In this document: piece by piece, positions 38,272 to 51,756 of the stretch
Layout of the letters: every line of letters begins with the position of its first letter
Position numbering within the stretch: position 1 is the stretch's first letter
Assembly: GCF_022524485.1 (NCBI RefSeq)
Contig: NZ_JAKXMK010000006.1
Coordinates: 294,015-358,014 of the forward strand
DNA from: Pseudonocardia alaniniphila
GTDB taxonomy: Bacteria; Actinomycetota; Actinomycetes; Mycobacteriales; Pseudonocardiaceae
Direction: 5' to 3'
DNA length: 64,000 nt
The notes under the pieces: generated by a model
Databases searched by the model: none
Told to the model about the DNA's origin: nothing
Seen by the model: the letters and a program-made list of their open reading frames with translations, nothing else
Position numbers and translations under genes: made by a program

Positions 38272-38766
38272 GTGACTCTGATGCGATTCGATCCGTTCCG
38301 TGAATTGGAACGGCTGGCCGATCAGGCCTTTTCCGTCGGTGCCCGTGCAACACGCAGCATGCCCATGGCCGCGCTGCGTCGGGGCGCCGAATTCCTTGTT
38401 TTTATCGATGTGCCCGGCGTCGATCCTGAAGACATCGACGTGACGGTCGAGCGCAATGTGGTCAGCGTGCGGGCCCGCCGCGCGCCCGCGCACCAGGAGG
38501 GCGACGAGGTCATCATCGACGAGCGGCCCTACGGCGAGTTCAGCCGCCAGCTGTTCCTCGGGGACAACCTCGATTCAGACCGCATGTCCGGGGACACCCG
38601 TGACGGCGTGCTGACCCTGAGAATCCCCGTCAGCGAGGCGAGCGAGCCGCGCCGGGTGCAGCTCGGTACCGCCGACACGTCCGAGGGTGCGCCCCAGCAC
38701 GGCACCGCGTCCAGCGCAACTACCGGGTCGGAGACCGCTTCGGCGGCCGACCGGACCACCGTCTGA
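38272..38766 (+). CDS. hsp20: Hsp20/alpha-crystallin small heat-shock protein
   Basis: The 164-residue protein begins (GTG at 38272, AGGAGG seven bases upstream) with MRFDPFRELERLADQAF. It has an alpha-crystallin domain (about 45-130; FIDVPGVDPEDIDVTVERNV, YGEFSRQLFLG, DGVLTLRIPV) with the late IPV motif used for oligomerisation. The C-terminal tail is long and Thr/Ser-rich. It should bind unfolding proteins without ATP and hand them to the DnaK/ClpB machinery encoded downstream. It is the first gene of a twelve-gene operon; the next gene is 13 bases away. Confidence 0.93.
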   Translation: MTLMRFDPFRELERLADQAFSVGARATRSMPMAALRRGAEFLVFIDVPGVDPEDIDVTVERNVVSVRARRAPAHQEGDEVIIDERPYGEFSRQLFLGDNLDSDRMSGDTRDGVLTLRIPVSEASEPRRVQLGTADTSEGAPQHGTASSATTGSETASAADRTTV

Positions 38767-38779
38767 TCGGGAGGTTGTC

Positions 38780-39328
38780 ATGATCGAGGAGCCGCGCGAG
38801 ACCGGAAAGCAGGCAGCCGGACCGCAGGGTCGGGTAGCCAGCAGCGCACGGTCCCCCGCGAGCCCGGCCGACCCGGAGCAACGGCCCCGTCGGCCGATCG
38901 GATCGTTCACCAGGTACGAGGACGCCGAACGGGCGGTCGACCGTCTCTCCGATCTGGGCTTCCCGGTCGATCGGGTGGCGATCATCGGTCAGGACCTACA
39001 GACCGTCGAGCAGGTCACCGGCAAGATGGACTACCCGCGGGCCGCGTGGCGCGGCGCGCTGAGTGGCGCTGTTCCCGGCGCACTTATCGGGTGGCTGTTC
39101 GGGATCTTCAGCTGGGTCAACCCGCTGATCGCGGGCCTGCTGCTGGCCGTGTACGGCCTGATCATCGGCGCCGTCATCGGCGCGATCGTCGGCATCATCA
39201 TCTATGCCCTGCAGGGCGGCCGCCGCGACTTCGCCTCCGTGGTGATGATGCGCCCGCAACGCTTCGAGGTGGTCGTCGACGACGACGTAGCCGACGAAGC
39301 GGTCCGACTGCTTGCGACGGGGGTCTGA
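38780..39328 (+). CDS. General stress protein (YflT/DUF1269-like) with glycine-zipper helices
   Basis: The 182-residue protein has a YflT-type N-terminal domain ([20 protein letters not shown], then [12 protein letters not shown]). This is followed by a hydrophobic glycine-rich double helix (about 92-148) and a ferredoxin-like closing segment ([18 protein letters not shown]). Proteins of this group are induced by general stress; biochemical function is unknown. The DnaK ATG follows after one base. Confidence 0.85.
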   Translation: MIEEPRETGKQAAGPQGRVASSARSPASPADPEQRPRRPIGSFTRYEDAERAVDRLSDLGFPVDRVAIIGQDLQTVEQVTGKMDYPRAAWRGALSGAVPGALIGWLFGIFSWVNPLIAGLLLAVYGLIIGAVIGAIVGIIIYALQGGRRDFASVVMMRPQRFEVVVDDDVADEAVRLLATGV

Positions 39329-39329
39329 T

Positions 39330-41222
<1,893 letters not shown>

Positions 41223-41231
41223 GGCGCGCTC

Positions 41232-41834
41232 ATGACCGAACACGCATCGGACAGGACGCCCGGCCGGCCCGCCGCACGCACCGTCGCCGGCCAGGAAGGC
41301 ACAGCAGCACCCGAGGAGCGGACCGGGACGGATCGGGTCGCGGAATCAGCCACCCCGACCCGATCCCCGGAGGATCGGCCGGAGGGCCGGCCTGAGCCGG
41401 ACGCGGCCGAGCTGGAGGATCGCTGGCTTCGGGCCGTCGCAGACCTGGACAACCTGCGCAAGCGCTACGCCCGCGAGCTCGGGCGGGAACGGGAGGCCGA
41501 GCGTGAGCTCGTTGCCTCGGCGTTCCTGCCGGTGCTCGACACCATCGACCGGGCCCTCCAGCACGCCGAGTCCGACCCGCGGTCGATCATCGAGGGCATC
41601 CGTACCCTGCGCGAGCAGGCCCTCGCCGTACTTGCGGGGCTCGGGTACAGCCGCGAGGACGAGACCGGAGTGCCGTTCGACCCCTCTCGCCACGAGGTGG
41701 TGGGCGTGGTCGAGCCCGAGGACGGTGGGACTGCCCCCGGGTCGGTGGCCCAGGTCGTCCGGCCCGGCTACGGCGGCCCTGGCCGCCAGCTACGACCGGC
41801 GTCAGTGACCGTGGCGCAGACTCCGGGGGACTAG
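41232..41834 (+). CDS. grpE: GrpE nucleotide-exchange factor
   Basis: The 200-residue protein has a disordered N-terminus (about 1-55), the GrpE long helix (ELEDRWLRAVADLDNLRKRY) and the small beta domain with FDPSRHEVVGVVE and VVRPGYG. It releases ADP from DnaK. The C-terminal GYGGPGRQLRPASVTVAQ differs somewhat from the usual GY-ND/G-RVLRPA-V-V pattern but is clearly the same element. It lies 9 bases after dnaK and 3 before cbpA. Confidence 0.93.
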   Translation: MTEHASDRTPGRPAARTVAGQEGTAAPEERTGTDRVAESATPTRSPEDRPEGRPEPDAAELEDRWLRAVADLDNLRKRYARELGREREAERELVASAFLPVLDTIDRALQHAESDPRSIIEGIRTLREQALAVLAGLGYSREDETGVPFDPSRHEVVGVVEPEDGGTAPGSVAQVVRPGYGGPGRQLRPASVTVAQTPGD

Positions 41835-41837
41835 CCG

Positions 41838-42836
41838 GTGGCCCGCGACTACTACGAGACGCTCGGGGTGTCGCGTGACGCGGGCCCCGAGGAGCTGCAA
41901 CAGGCGTTCCGGCGGCTGGCCCGGCAGAACCACCCCGATGTCAACAAGGATCCGGGCGCCGAGGAGCGGTTCAAGGAGGTCAACGAGGCCTACCAGGTGC
42001 TGTCCGACCCGGAGATGCGCAAGCGCTACGACCGCTTCGGCGAGGACTTCCGACAGGTCCCGGAGGACTGGGAGGAGCGCGTCGGTGCCGGCGCGGGCCG
42101 GTCCCCCTTCGGCGGCGGAGGCGGCGGTCGCAGCTACACCTGGTCGGGAGGTGGCGGCGACGGTCCCGATTTCGGCGGAAGGGACTTCGGCGGTGGCTTC
42201 GGGGGCGTCGACATCGAGGACCTCCTTGGTGGGATGTTCGGCGGCGGCCGTGGCCGGGGACGTGCAGGCCCGGTGGGGGGCGCCGACCAGGAGGCGGAGC
42301 TTCAGCTCACCGTGGAGGAGGCCTACCGCGGCGGCCGCAGGCAGATCACCCTCAACGGCCCGGACGGACCACGCACGTACACGGTGACGATCCCGCCCGG
42401 TGTCACCGACGGCAAGCGGATCAGGCTGTCCGGCGAGGGCGGCCGCGGGATGGGTGGCGGCCCGGCAGGCGACCTCTACCTCGTGGTCCGCCTGCTGCCG
42501 CACCCCCGGTTCCGGGTCGAGGGCAAGGACATCGTGGTCGACCTGCCGCTGGCGCCGTGGGAGGGCGCCCTCGGAGCGGATGTCCCGGTCACGACGCCCG
42601 ATGGTGAGACCAAGGTGACCGTCCCGCCGGCTACATCCACCGGCCGGCGGCTGCGCCTTCGCGGACAGGGCATGCCCGACCCGCGCGGCAAGCCGGGTGA
42701 CCTCTACGCCCAGGTCAAGATCATGGTGCCGTCCCGGCTCACCGATCGGGAGCGCGAGCTGTTCTCCGAGCTGGCCGCGGTGTCCACGTTCGATCCGCGC
42801 CGCCCCGGTTCCGAGCGGAGCAGGGGAAGCCGATGA
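41838..42836 (+). CDS. cbpA: DnaJ-class co-chaperone without zinc finger (CbpA type)
   Basis: The 332-residue protein has a J domain (about 3-68, with HPD in [15 protein letters not shown]), a Gly/Phe-rich region (about 85-150) and two C-terminal beta domains (about 155-320), with no CxxCxGxG repeats. This is a type II Hsp40 like CbpA. GTG is the start. It stimulates DnaK ATPase and delivers substrates. Its stop overlaps the cbpM start by four bases, matching the classical cbpA-cbpM pair. Confidence 0.93.
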   Translation: MARDYYETLGVSRDAGPEELQQAFRRLARQNHPDVNKDPGAEERFKEVNEAYQVLSDPEMRKRYDRFGEDFRQVPEDWEERVGAGAGRSPFGGGGGGRSYTWSGGGGDGPDFGGRDFGGGFGGVDIEDLLGGMFGGGRGRGRAGPVGGADQEAELQLTVEEAYRGGRRQITLNGPDGPRTYTVTIPPGVTDGKRIRLSGEGGRGMGGGPAGDLYLVVRLLPHPRFRVEGKDIVVDLPLAPWEGALGADVPVTTPDGETKVTVPPATSTGRRLRLRGQGMPDPRGKPGDLYAQVKIMVPSRLTDRERELFSELAAVSTFDPRRPGSERSRGSR

Positions 42837-43212
42837 CCGTGCCGTATTTGCCTGTCCGCTACCCGCGGTCCCGGGGAGCAGGAAGCGACCGGCTGCGCCA
42901 GGAGGAGTTCGCCCGGCTCTGCGGTCTACACCCGGACCTCGTCCGGCGGTTCGTCGCGCTCGGCCTGGTGCCGGCCGCGCGTGATGCCGACGGATGTCTG
43001 TGGTTCACCAGGTCGCAGGTGGCCGCCGTCGCCCGGCTGCAGCGGCTGCGGGCCGCGCTGCCACTCAACTACGCGGCGCTCGGACTCGTCGTCGACCTGC
43101 TCGACCGCATCACCGAACTGGAGACCGAGCTGCGCATCCGGGGGCGTACCGAACCCGTGCGCCCGCCTCCAGGCAACGAGCCCACCGACAGCGACCAGAC
43201 GCGGAGCACGCA

Positions 43213-43222
<10 letters not shown>
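42833..43222 (+). CDS. cbpM: Chaperone modulator CbpM (MerR-like)
   Basis: The 129-residue protein has a MerR-like helical domain ([45 protein letters not shown]) and a helix of the CbpM type ([20 protein letters not shown]). CbpM binds the CbpA J domain and blocks its interaction with DnaK. In many actinobacterial dnaK operons this position is held by HspR, which has the clearer MerR DNA-binding wing; CbpM fits better. It overlaps clpB by ten bases. Confidence 0.85.
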
Positions 43223-45833
<2,611 letters not shown>

Positions 45834-45837
<4 letters not shown>

Positions 45838-46298
45838 GTGCGCCGGCAACCCCGCGGACGAGTGTGATCGCCTGCCCGAACTGCGGGCGGCGCAACCGGG
45901 TGCCCGCCGTAGCCGAGAGCGTGCCGAAATGCGGGAGCTGCCACAGCCTCCTGCCGTGGATCGCCGACGCGGGCGACGACGACTTCGCCGAGGTCGCGGA
46001 GCGGTCCCCCGTCCCGGTGGTGGTGGACCTCTGGGCAACGTGGTGCGGGCCCTGCCGGATGGTGAGCCCCGCGCTGGAGCAGCTGGCCACCGAACGGGCC
46101 GACGACATCAAGCTGGTGAAGGTCGAGATCGACGCCGCGCCCCGGCTGGCGCAGCGCTTCGAGGTGCGCGCGGTGCCGACGTTGCTGGTCATGCGCGACG
46201 GGGAGGTGGTCGCCCGCCAGGCCGGCGCCGCGCCGGTGCCGGCGTTACGCACCTGGCTCGACCAGGCGTTGCGGCCGAAGGAGGACGGCAGATCATGA
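45834..46298 (+). CDS. trxC: Zinc-ribbon thioredoxin (Trx2/TrxC-like)
   Basis: The 154-residue protein has a [10 protein letters not shown] / KCGSC zinc ribbon and a thioredoxin domain with the canonical active site [11 protein letters not shown] and cis-Pro in AVPTLLV. It resembles E. coli thioredoxin 2. Its start GTG overlaps the clpB stop (GTGA). It is a close paralogue of the thioredoxin at 28628, which has lost the CxxC spacing. Electron supply may come from the TrxB-like fusion downstream or a housekeeping reductase. Confidence 0.93.
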
Positions 46299-46723
46299 GC
46301 GTGCGCGGGAGACTCTGGCAGCTGCCACTGCGGCTGCCGACCGGCGCCTACATGCTCGACGCGGGCGTCTCCAAGTGGGACGCCGACGAGGCGACGGCAA
46401 AGTACCTCCACGACTTCACCGCGGGCACCTATCCGGTCGTCACGTCGATCGAGCCTGCACAGTTCGTCAAAGCGGTGTCGGCCGGTGAAATCGCGCTCGG
46501 CACCATCCTGTTGGCGCCGTTCGTCCCCGGCAGGCTGGCCGGCGCCGGGCTGACCGCATACGCCGCAGCGCTGCTCGGGCTCTACGTGAAGACCCCGGGG
46601 GTGCGCAGGCCGGGCACCCCGTTCCCGAGCAAGGACGGCATCGCGCTGGCGAAGGACTCCTGGCTCCTCGGGATCGGGCTGGCGCTGCTGTTCGGGCGGG
46701 CGTCGGATGGAGGCTCGCTGTGA
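46295..46723 (+). CDS. DoxX-like small membrane protein
   Basis: The 142-residue protein has PTGAYMLDAGVSKWDADEAT, several hydrophobic segments (about 57-77, 82-100, 125-140) and the intervening PGTPFPSKDGIALAKDSWLL, a layout like DoxX-superfamily proteins. A role in membrane redox chemistry is possible but not shown. Its ATG overlaps the trx stop and its own stop overlaps the UBP gene start. Confidence 0.65.
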   Translation: MSVRGRLWQLPLRLPTGAYMLDAGVSKWDADEATAKYLHDFTAGTYPVVTSIEPAQFVKAVSAGEIALGTILLAPFVPGRLAGAGLTAYAAALLGLYVKTPGVRRPGTPFPSKDGIALAKDSWLLGIGLALLFGRASDGGSL

Positions 46724-47001
46724 CCGCTGCCTGGGGCCGTGTCGGACAGGATCCGCACCTGACCTTCGTCCGCGACGACGTCGTGCCGCGCACTCCGGAG
46801 GGCTGCGAGGACTGTCTGCGGATCGGATCGCCGTGGGTACACCTGCGGCTGTGCCTGACCTGCGGGCACGTGGGGTGCTGCGACTCGTCGCCGAACCGGC
46901 ACGCCCGCGCACATGCCGGGCTCGTGGGCCACCCGATTATCCGGTCCTTCGAGCCGGGCGAGAACTGGCGGTGGTGCTACGTCGACGAGGCGTTGGCATG
47001 A
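46720..47001 (+). CDS. UBP-type zinc finger protein
   Basis: The 93-residue protein carries the zf-UBP pattern: Cys29-x2-Cys32, Cys45-x2-Cys48, GCCDSSPNRHARAHAG and a late His71, with the FEPGENWRWCYVDE closing segment. In eukaryotes this fold binds the ubiquitin C-terminus. In bacteria stand-alone versions occur beside TrxB-like FAD proteins, as here, with unknown role. GTG start overlaps the previous stop by four bases, and its stop overlaps the next ATG. Confidence 0.88.
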   Translation: MTAAWGRVGQDPHLTFVRDDVVPRTPEGCEDCLRIGSPWVHLRLCLTCGHVGCCDSSPNRHARAHAGLVGHPIIRSFEPGENWRWCYVDEALA

Positions 47002-48713
47002 CGGCGCCCACCGCCCGAAGTGGCAGCCACGGAGTCGAGGAGCTGCTCGCGAACGTGCCGCACGGCGAGACCCCCGACCTCTCCGGGGGGTACCCCCGGC
47101 TCGAGGAGTCGCGGATCCGGTCCCTGGAGACGCTGGGCGAATGTCGGCCCACGTCGCGCGGCGAGGTGCTCATCGCGGAGGGCGAGCCGGAGACCATCTT
47201 CTACGTGGTTCTCTCCGGCCGTGTCGCGGTGGTCGAGGCGTTCGGATGCACCGATCAGCGGGTGGCCCGCGTGCACGGATCAGGGCGTTTCCTCGGCGAG
47301 CTCGGTGTGCTGACCGGGCAGGTCGCGTTCTTCACCAGTGTCGTCGTCGACCTGGGGGAGGCTCTCGCGATCCCGACCGACCGCCTCCGCGCGTATGCGG
47401 CGGCCGACCCCGCCTTCGGCGACCAGGTGCTGCGTGCCTACCTGATACGGCGCTCGCTGGCCCTCGGTGAGGGGATCGGGTTCCGGATCGTCGGGTCCCG
47501 GTACTCGGCCGGCACGCGGAAGCTGCGCGAGTTCGCCGCCCGCAACCGCCTCCCGCACCGGTTCGTCGACCTCGAGACCGATCCGTCGGCCGAGCGGCTA
47601 CTCCGCGAACTGGGGGTAGGCCCCGAGGAAACGCCGGTCGTGCTGTACCAGAACCGGCTGCTGCGCAACCCGTCCATCGCCGAGCTGGCTGCGATGTTCG
47701 GGCTGCGGGAGCTCGACGCGAAGGAGGAGGTCTGCGACCTGGTGATCGTCGGCGCCGGACCCGCGGGGCTCGCGGCCGCGGTCTACGGGGCGTCGGAGGG
47801 GCTCGACACCGGGGTGCTCGAGGCCATCGCCGCGGGCGGGCAGGCCGCCCGGACGTCGCGGATCGAGAACTACCTCGGCTTCCCCGCCGGCATCTCCGGG
47901 GGCGAGCTCGCGGAGCGCGCGGCGCTGCAGGCCGAGAAGTTCGGTGCCAGGCGGACCGTGCCGGCAGAGGTCGTGGGCCTGGAGCAGCGCGACGGCGAGT
48001 ACGCGCTGCGGCTCGCCGACGGCGGTGAGGTGCTCGGGCGCTCCGTCATCGTCGCAACCGGGGTGCGGGTCCGCAGGCTTCCGGTGCCCCGGATGGAGGA
48101 GTTCGAGGACACCTGCGTCTACTACGCGGCCACGCCGATCGAGGCCCAGCAGTGCGTCGGTCACCCGGTGGTGGTCGTCGGTGGCGGCAACTCGGCGGGA
48201 CAGGCGGCTGTGTTCCTCGCCGACCACGCCGCTGAAGTCCACCTGGTGGTCCGGGAGCCCCGGCTCGACGAGCAGATGTCCCGCTACCTCGCCGACCGGA
48301 TCATCCGCGATCCGCGCATCCAGGTGCTCCTGCACACCGAGGTCCGGGAGCTTCAGGGCGAGAACGGCAGGCTCGAGGCTGTGGTCGTCGAGGACACCGC
48401 GACCGGGGAGCGGCAGCGCCTGCCCGCTCGTGACCTCATGGTGTTCATCGGCGGTGACCCGTGCACGTCGTGGCTCCCGGAGTCGGTGGCCCTCGACTCG
48501 GGTGGCTACATCCTGACCGGATCGGCCGCGGGCCGTGCGCGGGCCGCGGAGGAGACCAACGGACGCGCCCCCGCGTTCCTCGAGACCACCCTGCCCGGCG
48601 TGTTCGCGGCGGGGGACGTCCGGAGCGGATCCATCAAGCGGGTTGCCTCGTCGGTGGGCGAGGGCGCCATGGCAGTGCGCCTGGTGCACGAGCACCTGGC
48701 GACGACACGGTGA
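46998..48713 (+). CDS. cNMP-binding / glutaredoxin-like / TrxB-like FAD oxidoreductase fusion
   Basis: The 571-residue protein has a cyclic-nucleotide-binding domain (about 35-150; GEVLIAEGEPETIFYVVLSG), a short thioredoxin-fold segment (about 157-235) in which the usual catalytic CxxC position reads SRYS, and a TrxB-like FAD/NAD(P)H module (about 243-570; IVGAGPAGLAAAVYGASEGL, VVVGGGNSAGQAAVFLA, GVFAAGDVRSGSIKR). The TrxB CATC active site is missing; the region reads DTCVYYAATPIEAQQC. Ligand-gated flavin redox signalling is more likely than thioredoxin reduction. Such proteins accompany UBP zinc fingers in other actinobacteria. Confidence 0.88.
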   Translation: MTAPTARSGSHGVEELLANVPHGETPDLSGGYPRLEESRIRSLETLGECRPTSRGEVLIAEGEPETIFYVVLSGRVAVVEAFGCTDQRVARVHGSGRFLGELGVLTGQVAFFTSVVVDLGEALAIPTDRLRAYAAADPAFGDQVLRAYLIRRSLALGEGIGFRIVGSRYSAGTRKLREFAARNRLPHRFVDLETDPSAERLLRELGVGPEETPVVLYQNRLLRNPSIAELAAMFGLRELDAKEEVCDLVIVGAGPAGLAAAVYGASEGLDTGVLEAIAAGGQAARTSRIENYLGFPAGISGGELAERAALQAEKFGARRTVPAEVVGLEQRDGEYALRLADGGEVLGRSVIVATGVRVRRLPVPRMEEFEDTCVYYAATPIEAQQCVGHPVVVVGGGNSAGQAAVFLADHAAEVHLVVREPRLDEQMSRYLADRIIRDPRIQVLLHTEVRELQGENGRLEAVVVEDTATGERQRLPARDLMVFIGGDPCTSWLPESVALDSGGYILTGSAAGRARAAEETNGRAPAFLETTLPGVFAAGDVRSGSIKRVASSVGEGAMAVRLVHEHLATTR

Positions 48714-48736
48714 CAAATGGGCTCGGAGGAGAAGGC

Positions 48737-49198
48737 ATGACGGACGTGACCGGCGTGACCGGGATACCGGAGTTCAAGCGGTTCTTCCGCTCGGCGGGGC
48801 GCGTCGACGTCGACAAGGACGATCTGCGACGGTTCTGGGCGTTCGTCGACCAGAAGATCGACGACATCGCGATCGCCGGCCGCAACTCCGCCAGCTGGAA
48901 CGGCCGGGACGTCATCGCGCCGCAGGACCTGCCGATCACGAAGGGCCTGCAGGAGCGGATGCGCGAGTTCGACAAGCTCGACGAGGCCGACGAGATCCGG
49001 CAGCTGCTGCGGGGCGCGGTGCGCCGGCCCCCCGCCGACGTGACGTTCAGCGAGGAGACCGAGGACATGCTCCCCGAGGTCTTCGGGGGAATCAGCATCG
49101 CGCTGGCCCGGTCGTTCCGGATCGTCGACCCCCATGTCACGAACCCGTCGACCGAGCACTGGGAGCGCGGGTTCGACCTGTTCCGGATGCTGCTCTAG
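48737..49198 (+). CDS. DUF1931 histone-fold protein
   Basis: The 153-residue protein matches the DUF1931 family along its length: FKRFFRSAGRVDVDKDDLRR, NGRDVIAPQDLPITKGLQE, VTFSEETEDMLPEVFGGISI and NPSTEHWERGFDLFRMLL. Known structures (Aquifex and Thermus members) show two fused histone folds in one chain, related to archaeal histones. DNA binding by this branch is not established. GGAGGAG precedes the ATG, 23 bases after the FAD protein, making it the last gene of the chaperone operon. Confidence 0.9.
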   Translation: MTDVTGVTGIPEFKRFFRSAGRVDVDKDDLRRFWAFVDQKIDDIAIAGRNSASWNGRDVIAPQDLPITKGLQERMREFDKLDEADEIRQLLRGAVRRPPADVTFSEETEDMLPEVFGGISIALARSFRIVDPHVTNPSTEHWERGFDLFRMLL

Positions 49199-49343
49199 GA
49201 GATCACCGTCCAGGCGGCAACCCCTTGTCGCTGACGCCGTCGGGCGCACGCCGATATCGAGGCGTGCGCCGGCGAGAGACTCCAGTTGCAGCGGTAGCAG
49301 CCGGTAGGCGGATCGACCTTCGTGCCCTGCACACAGGCGAGGG

Positions 49344-49803
49344 TCAGGAGCGTGCACAGCGCAGGTTCGGGTCAAGCGCCGGCGACATCCACCCGGTGAG
49401 GCGCGAGTCCCTCCCGAACAACGCCATGAACCATGGTGCCCCCGCGGCGTCCACAGGGCAGTCGGAATGCTCGGGGTCCTCGATCCGCAGTGCATCGAGA
49501 TCGCGCGCTGGCCTCCATCGCCCCGCAGAGCACGGGGTCAGGAGTGGAGATCCGCGGGTTGGAGGGCCGCCAGGCCTGCATGCGCTGGGCAGACGGGCTG
49601 TCGTCGACCGGTTCGCCGCAGTGGTACCGCTGCGGGATCCGCTGCCCATCCACGGACGCCTCCAGGTCGAAGCAGGTGGACCAATCCGACCGGCCGGGGA
49701 TCACGACCCGGAGCGTGAAGGTTCCGGTGGCGACCACCAGGTTGCCGGACGCGATGCCCATGGCACTGCAGTGGTCGCCTCGGCTCGACCGTGTGAACGA
49801 CAT
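49344..49803 (-). pseudogene. Glycogen-debranching/amylo-alpha-1,6-glucosidase remnant
   Basis: A good ribosome site (AAGGAGG) and ATG at 49803 open a frame reading LVVATGTFTLRVVIPGRSDW and SNPRISTPDPVLCGAMEAS. The continuation LDALRIEDPEHSDCPV, AGAPWFMALFGRDSRLTGWM is in another frame. Together they are part of the N-terminal bis-C and the first GH motif of actinobacterial debranching enzymes. The beginning of the domain and the entire catalytic (alpha/alpha)6 barrel are missing. Confidence 0.6.
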
Positions 49804-50010
49804 CGTCCTCCTTCCGACCTCGACGTGGACGGGCTCCGCACCCGCTACCGAAGCTGTGCTGCCGGGACGAGCTGACGGACCCGACCTGGTGCCGCCGGGA
49901 CGGTTCGCGCTGGCGCGCACGTGGCGCAGGATCACGAGAACCGACGGGTGCTCCGGCCGGCCCACCTTCCGTCGGATCACTGCATCGCTGTTCGAGGCGG
50001 AGGACAACCC

Positions 50011-50886
50011 GTGAACGAATCCCATGAGGTCGTCGTGGATGAGGTGCCGTCGTCGGACGCGACGCCCCATCCGGTGGGCGTCCGCAGGATCCGATGCGAC
50101 CACGCGACGCACGTTCGGCTGCCCGCCGAGGCGGCCGAGTACACCGTCGCGGTCCCGTTGAACGGGGCGGTCGAGGTCACGCACCGGACGGGCACGCTCG
50201 GCGCCGACTCGGGCCGGGCGGTCGTGGTCCGGCCCGAGACCGACATCGGCATGTCGTGCGGGGAGCACTTCTCCTGCTACGCGGTCACGATCGAAACGAG
50301 CGAGTTGCAGGACGTGCTGGAGCGACGGGTCGGCCACACGGTTCGCCGGCCGCCCGAACTGGCCGTGAGCCTGGATCTGCGGAGCCCGGCCGGTCGAGCT
50401 TGGGCCGATCTGATCCGGTTGCTGGTCGCGTCGCCGCTGCTGCGTCACCCGTTGCTGGCCGCCCCGGCTCAGGAGACGCTGGTGGCTCGGTTGCTGCTCG
50501 CCCTCGACCACGAGTACCGCGACGAGCTCGAGGCGCCGGTGCACTCGTGGGGTCCCGGGCCGGTGCGCCGGATGATCGACCTGATCGAGGCCGACCCACG
50601 GCGCCCCCACACGGTCGCGGAGCTCGCCGACGTCGCCGGGGTGAGTGTGCCCGCTCTGCTGCAGTGTTGCCGCCGCCACCGGGGCCTCTCACCCGCCGAA
50701 GAGCTGCGCTCGGTTCGGCTGGCACGCGCACGCCGTGAGTTCGAGCAGGCGGACGCGGGGTGGACCAGCGTGGCCCGCGTGGCATCGAGCTGGGGGTTCA
50801 TGAACGGGGAGCGCTTCGCCGACGACTTCGAGAACCGCTACCGGGAGCCGCCGTGGCTGACGCTGCGCGGGCCCGCCTACGCGTGA
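50011..50886 (+). CDS. AraC-family regulator (AraC-binding-like type)
   Basis: The 291-residue protein has an N-terminal AraC-binding-like domain (about 30-165; YTVAVPLNGAVEVTHRTG) and C-terminal HTHs (about 205-285; TVAELADVAGVSVPALLQCC; VARVASSWGFMNGERFADDF). GGAGG lies seven bases before the GTG start. It is convergent with a broken MFS transporter gene (10 bases of overlap with its extended frame). Confidence 0.88.
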   Translation: MNESHEVVVDEVPSSDATPHPVGVRRIRCDHATHVRLPAEAAEYTVAVPLNGAVEVTHRTGTLGADSGRAVVVRPETDIGMSCGEHFSCYAVTIETSELQDVLERRVGHTVRRPPELAVSLDLRSPAGRAWADLIRLLVASPLLRHPLLAAPAQETLVARLLLALDHEYRDELEAPVHSWGPGPVRRMIDLIEADPRRPHTVAELADVAGVSVPALLQCCRRHRGLSPAEELRSVRLARARREFEQADAGWTSVARVASSWGFMNGERFADDFENRYREPPWLTLRGPAYA

Positions 50887-50910
50887 ACCGCGTCCCGTCG
50901 CCTCCGGTCC

Positions 50911-51737
50911 TCAGCTCTTCCGCGTGCGGGCCGCCCACAACAGGTGCCGCACACGGGGAGCTGTCCTGGGCGCGATGAGGCGCCGCGCTCCCTCCTCGGC
51001 GTCACGGTCCATCGCGGTGCCGCGCTCGAGGTGCTGGCGCAGATGCTCGGTCCAGTTGGCCACGGTGAAGGCTTCCAGGAAAGACTCCGGGTCCTCGACG
51101 TCGCGGAACTGGCCCACAGGCGCGCGCCCGTGCGACGTCGAGCGCGGCCCACCGGCACCATGGCGTCGACGAAATCGGGAGCGCGCTCCGTGGGCACCCC
51201 CCACTCGACCGTCACGAGTACCCGCCCGGCACGGGGGAAGAACACCTCCGGTGGCTCGGGCGGGTGCCGCACAGTGGTGAGGTCGGGGGCCGCAGCGGCG
51301 AGGCGGAGAAACCGCCGGACCACGGGCACGGTGGCGGCGAGCTCCGCCGCGGCGCCCGTGAACGCGGTCGTCGTGCCCCACCACTCCGCGATCGCGCCCC
51401 ACAGCACGCTGCCCACCGCCTGGCGGCCCATGACCACGAGCTGGTAGTACGCCAGCGCACGGGCCTGCGGCCAGTCCGGCAGCAACACCTGTGCCCTGGC
51501 GTCGAGGGTGGAGATTACCGCGACCCACCCGATTCCGGTGACCACCATCGCGGCGGCGACGATAGGACGACCCGGCGTTCCCGCTCGGACAACACGTCGA
51601 TCAGCGGGATGCCAACTCCCGGTTCTCAACGAGCGCGACGCCCGGGTCGAGGCTGCGCATCGCGGCGGCGAAGGCGAACTGCCCAGACCAGCGAGGGCAG
51701 CCGTGACGGCGAACGCGAGGATCTCGATCCCCAGCAC
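50911..51737 (-). pseudogene. MFS (DHA3-like) exporter gene, truncated and frameshifted
   Basis: The C-terminal third is visible: IVAAAMVVTGIGWVAVISTL, ALAYYQLVVMGRQAVGSVLW, GRVLVTVEWGVPTERAPDFV in one frame and RDVEDPESFLEAFTVANWTE, HLRQHLERGTAMD in the next. The C-terminal antibiotic-monooxygenase-like tail is typical of one actinobacterial MFS subgroup. About eight helices at the N-terminus are gone and one frameshift splits the tail near 51130. Confidence 0.65.
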
Positions 51738-51756
51738 CCGCAGGCGCGTGAACCTC

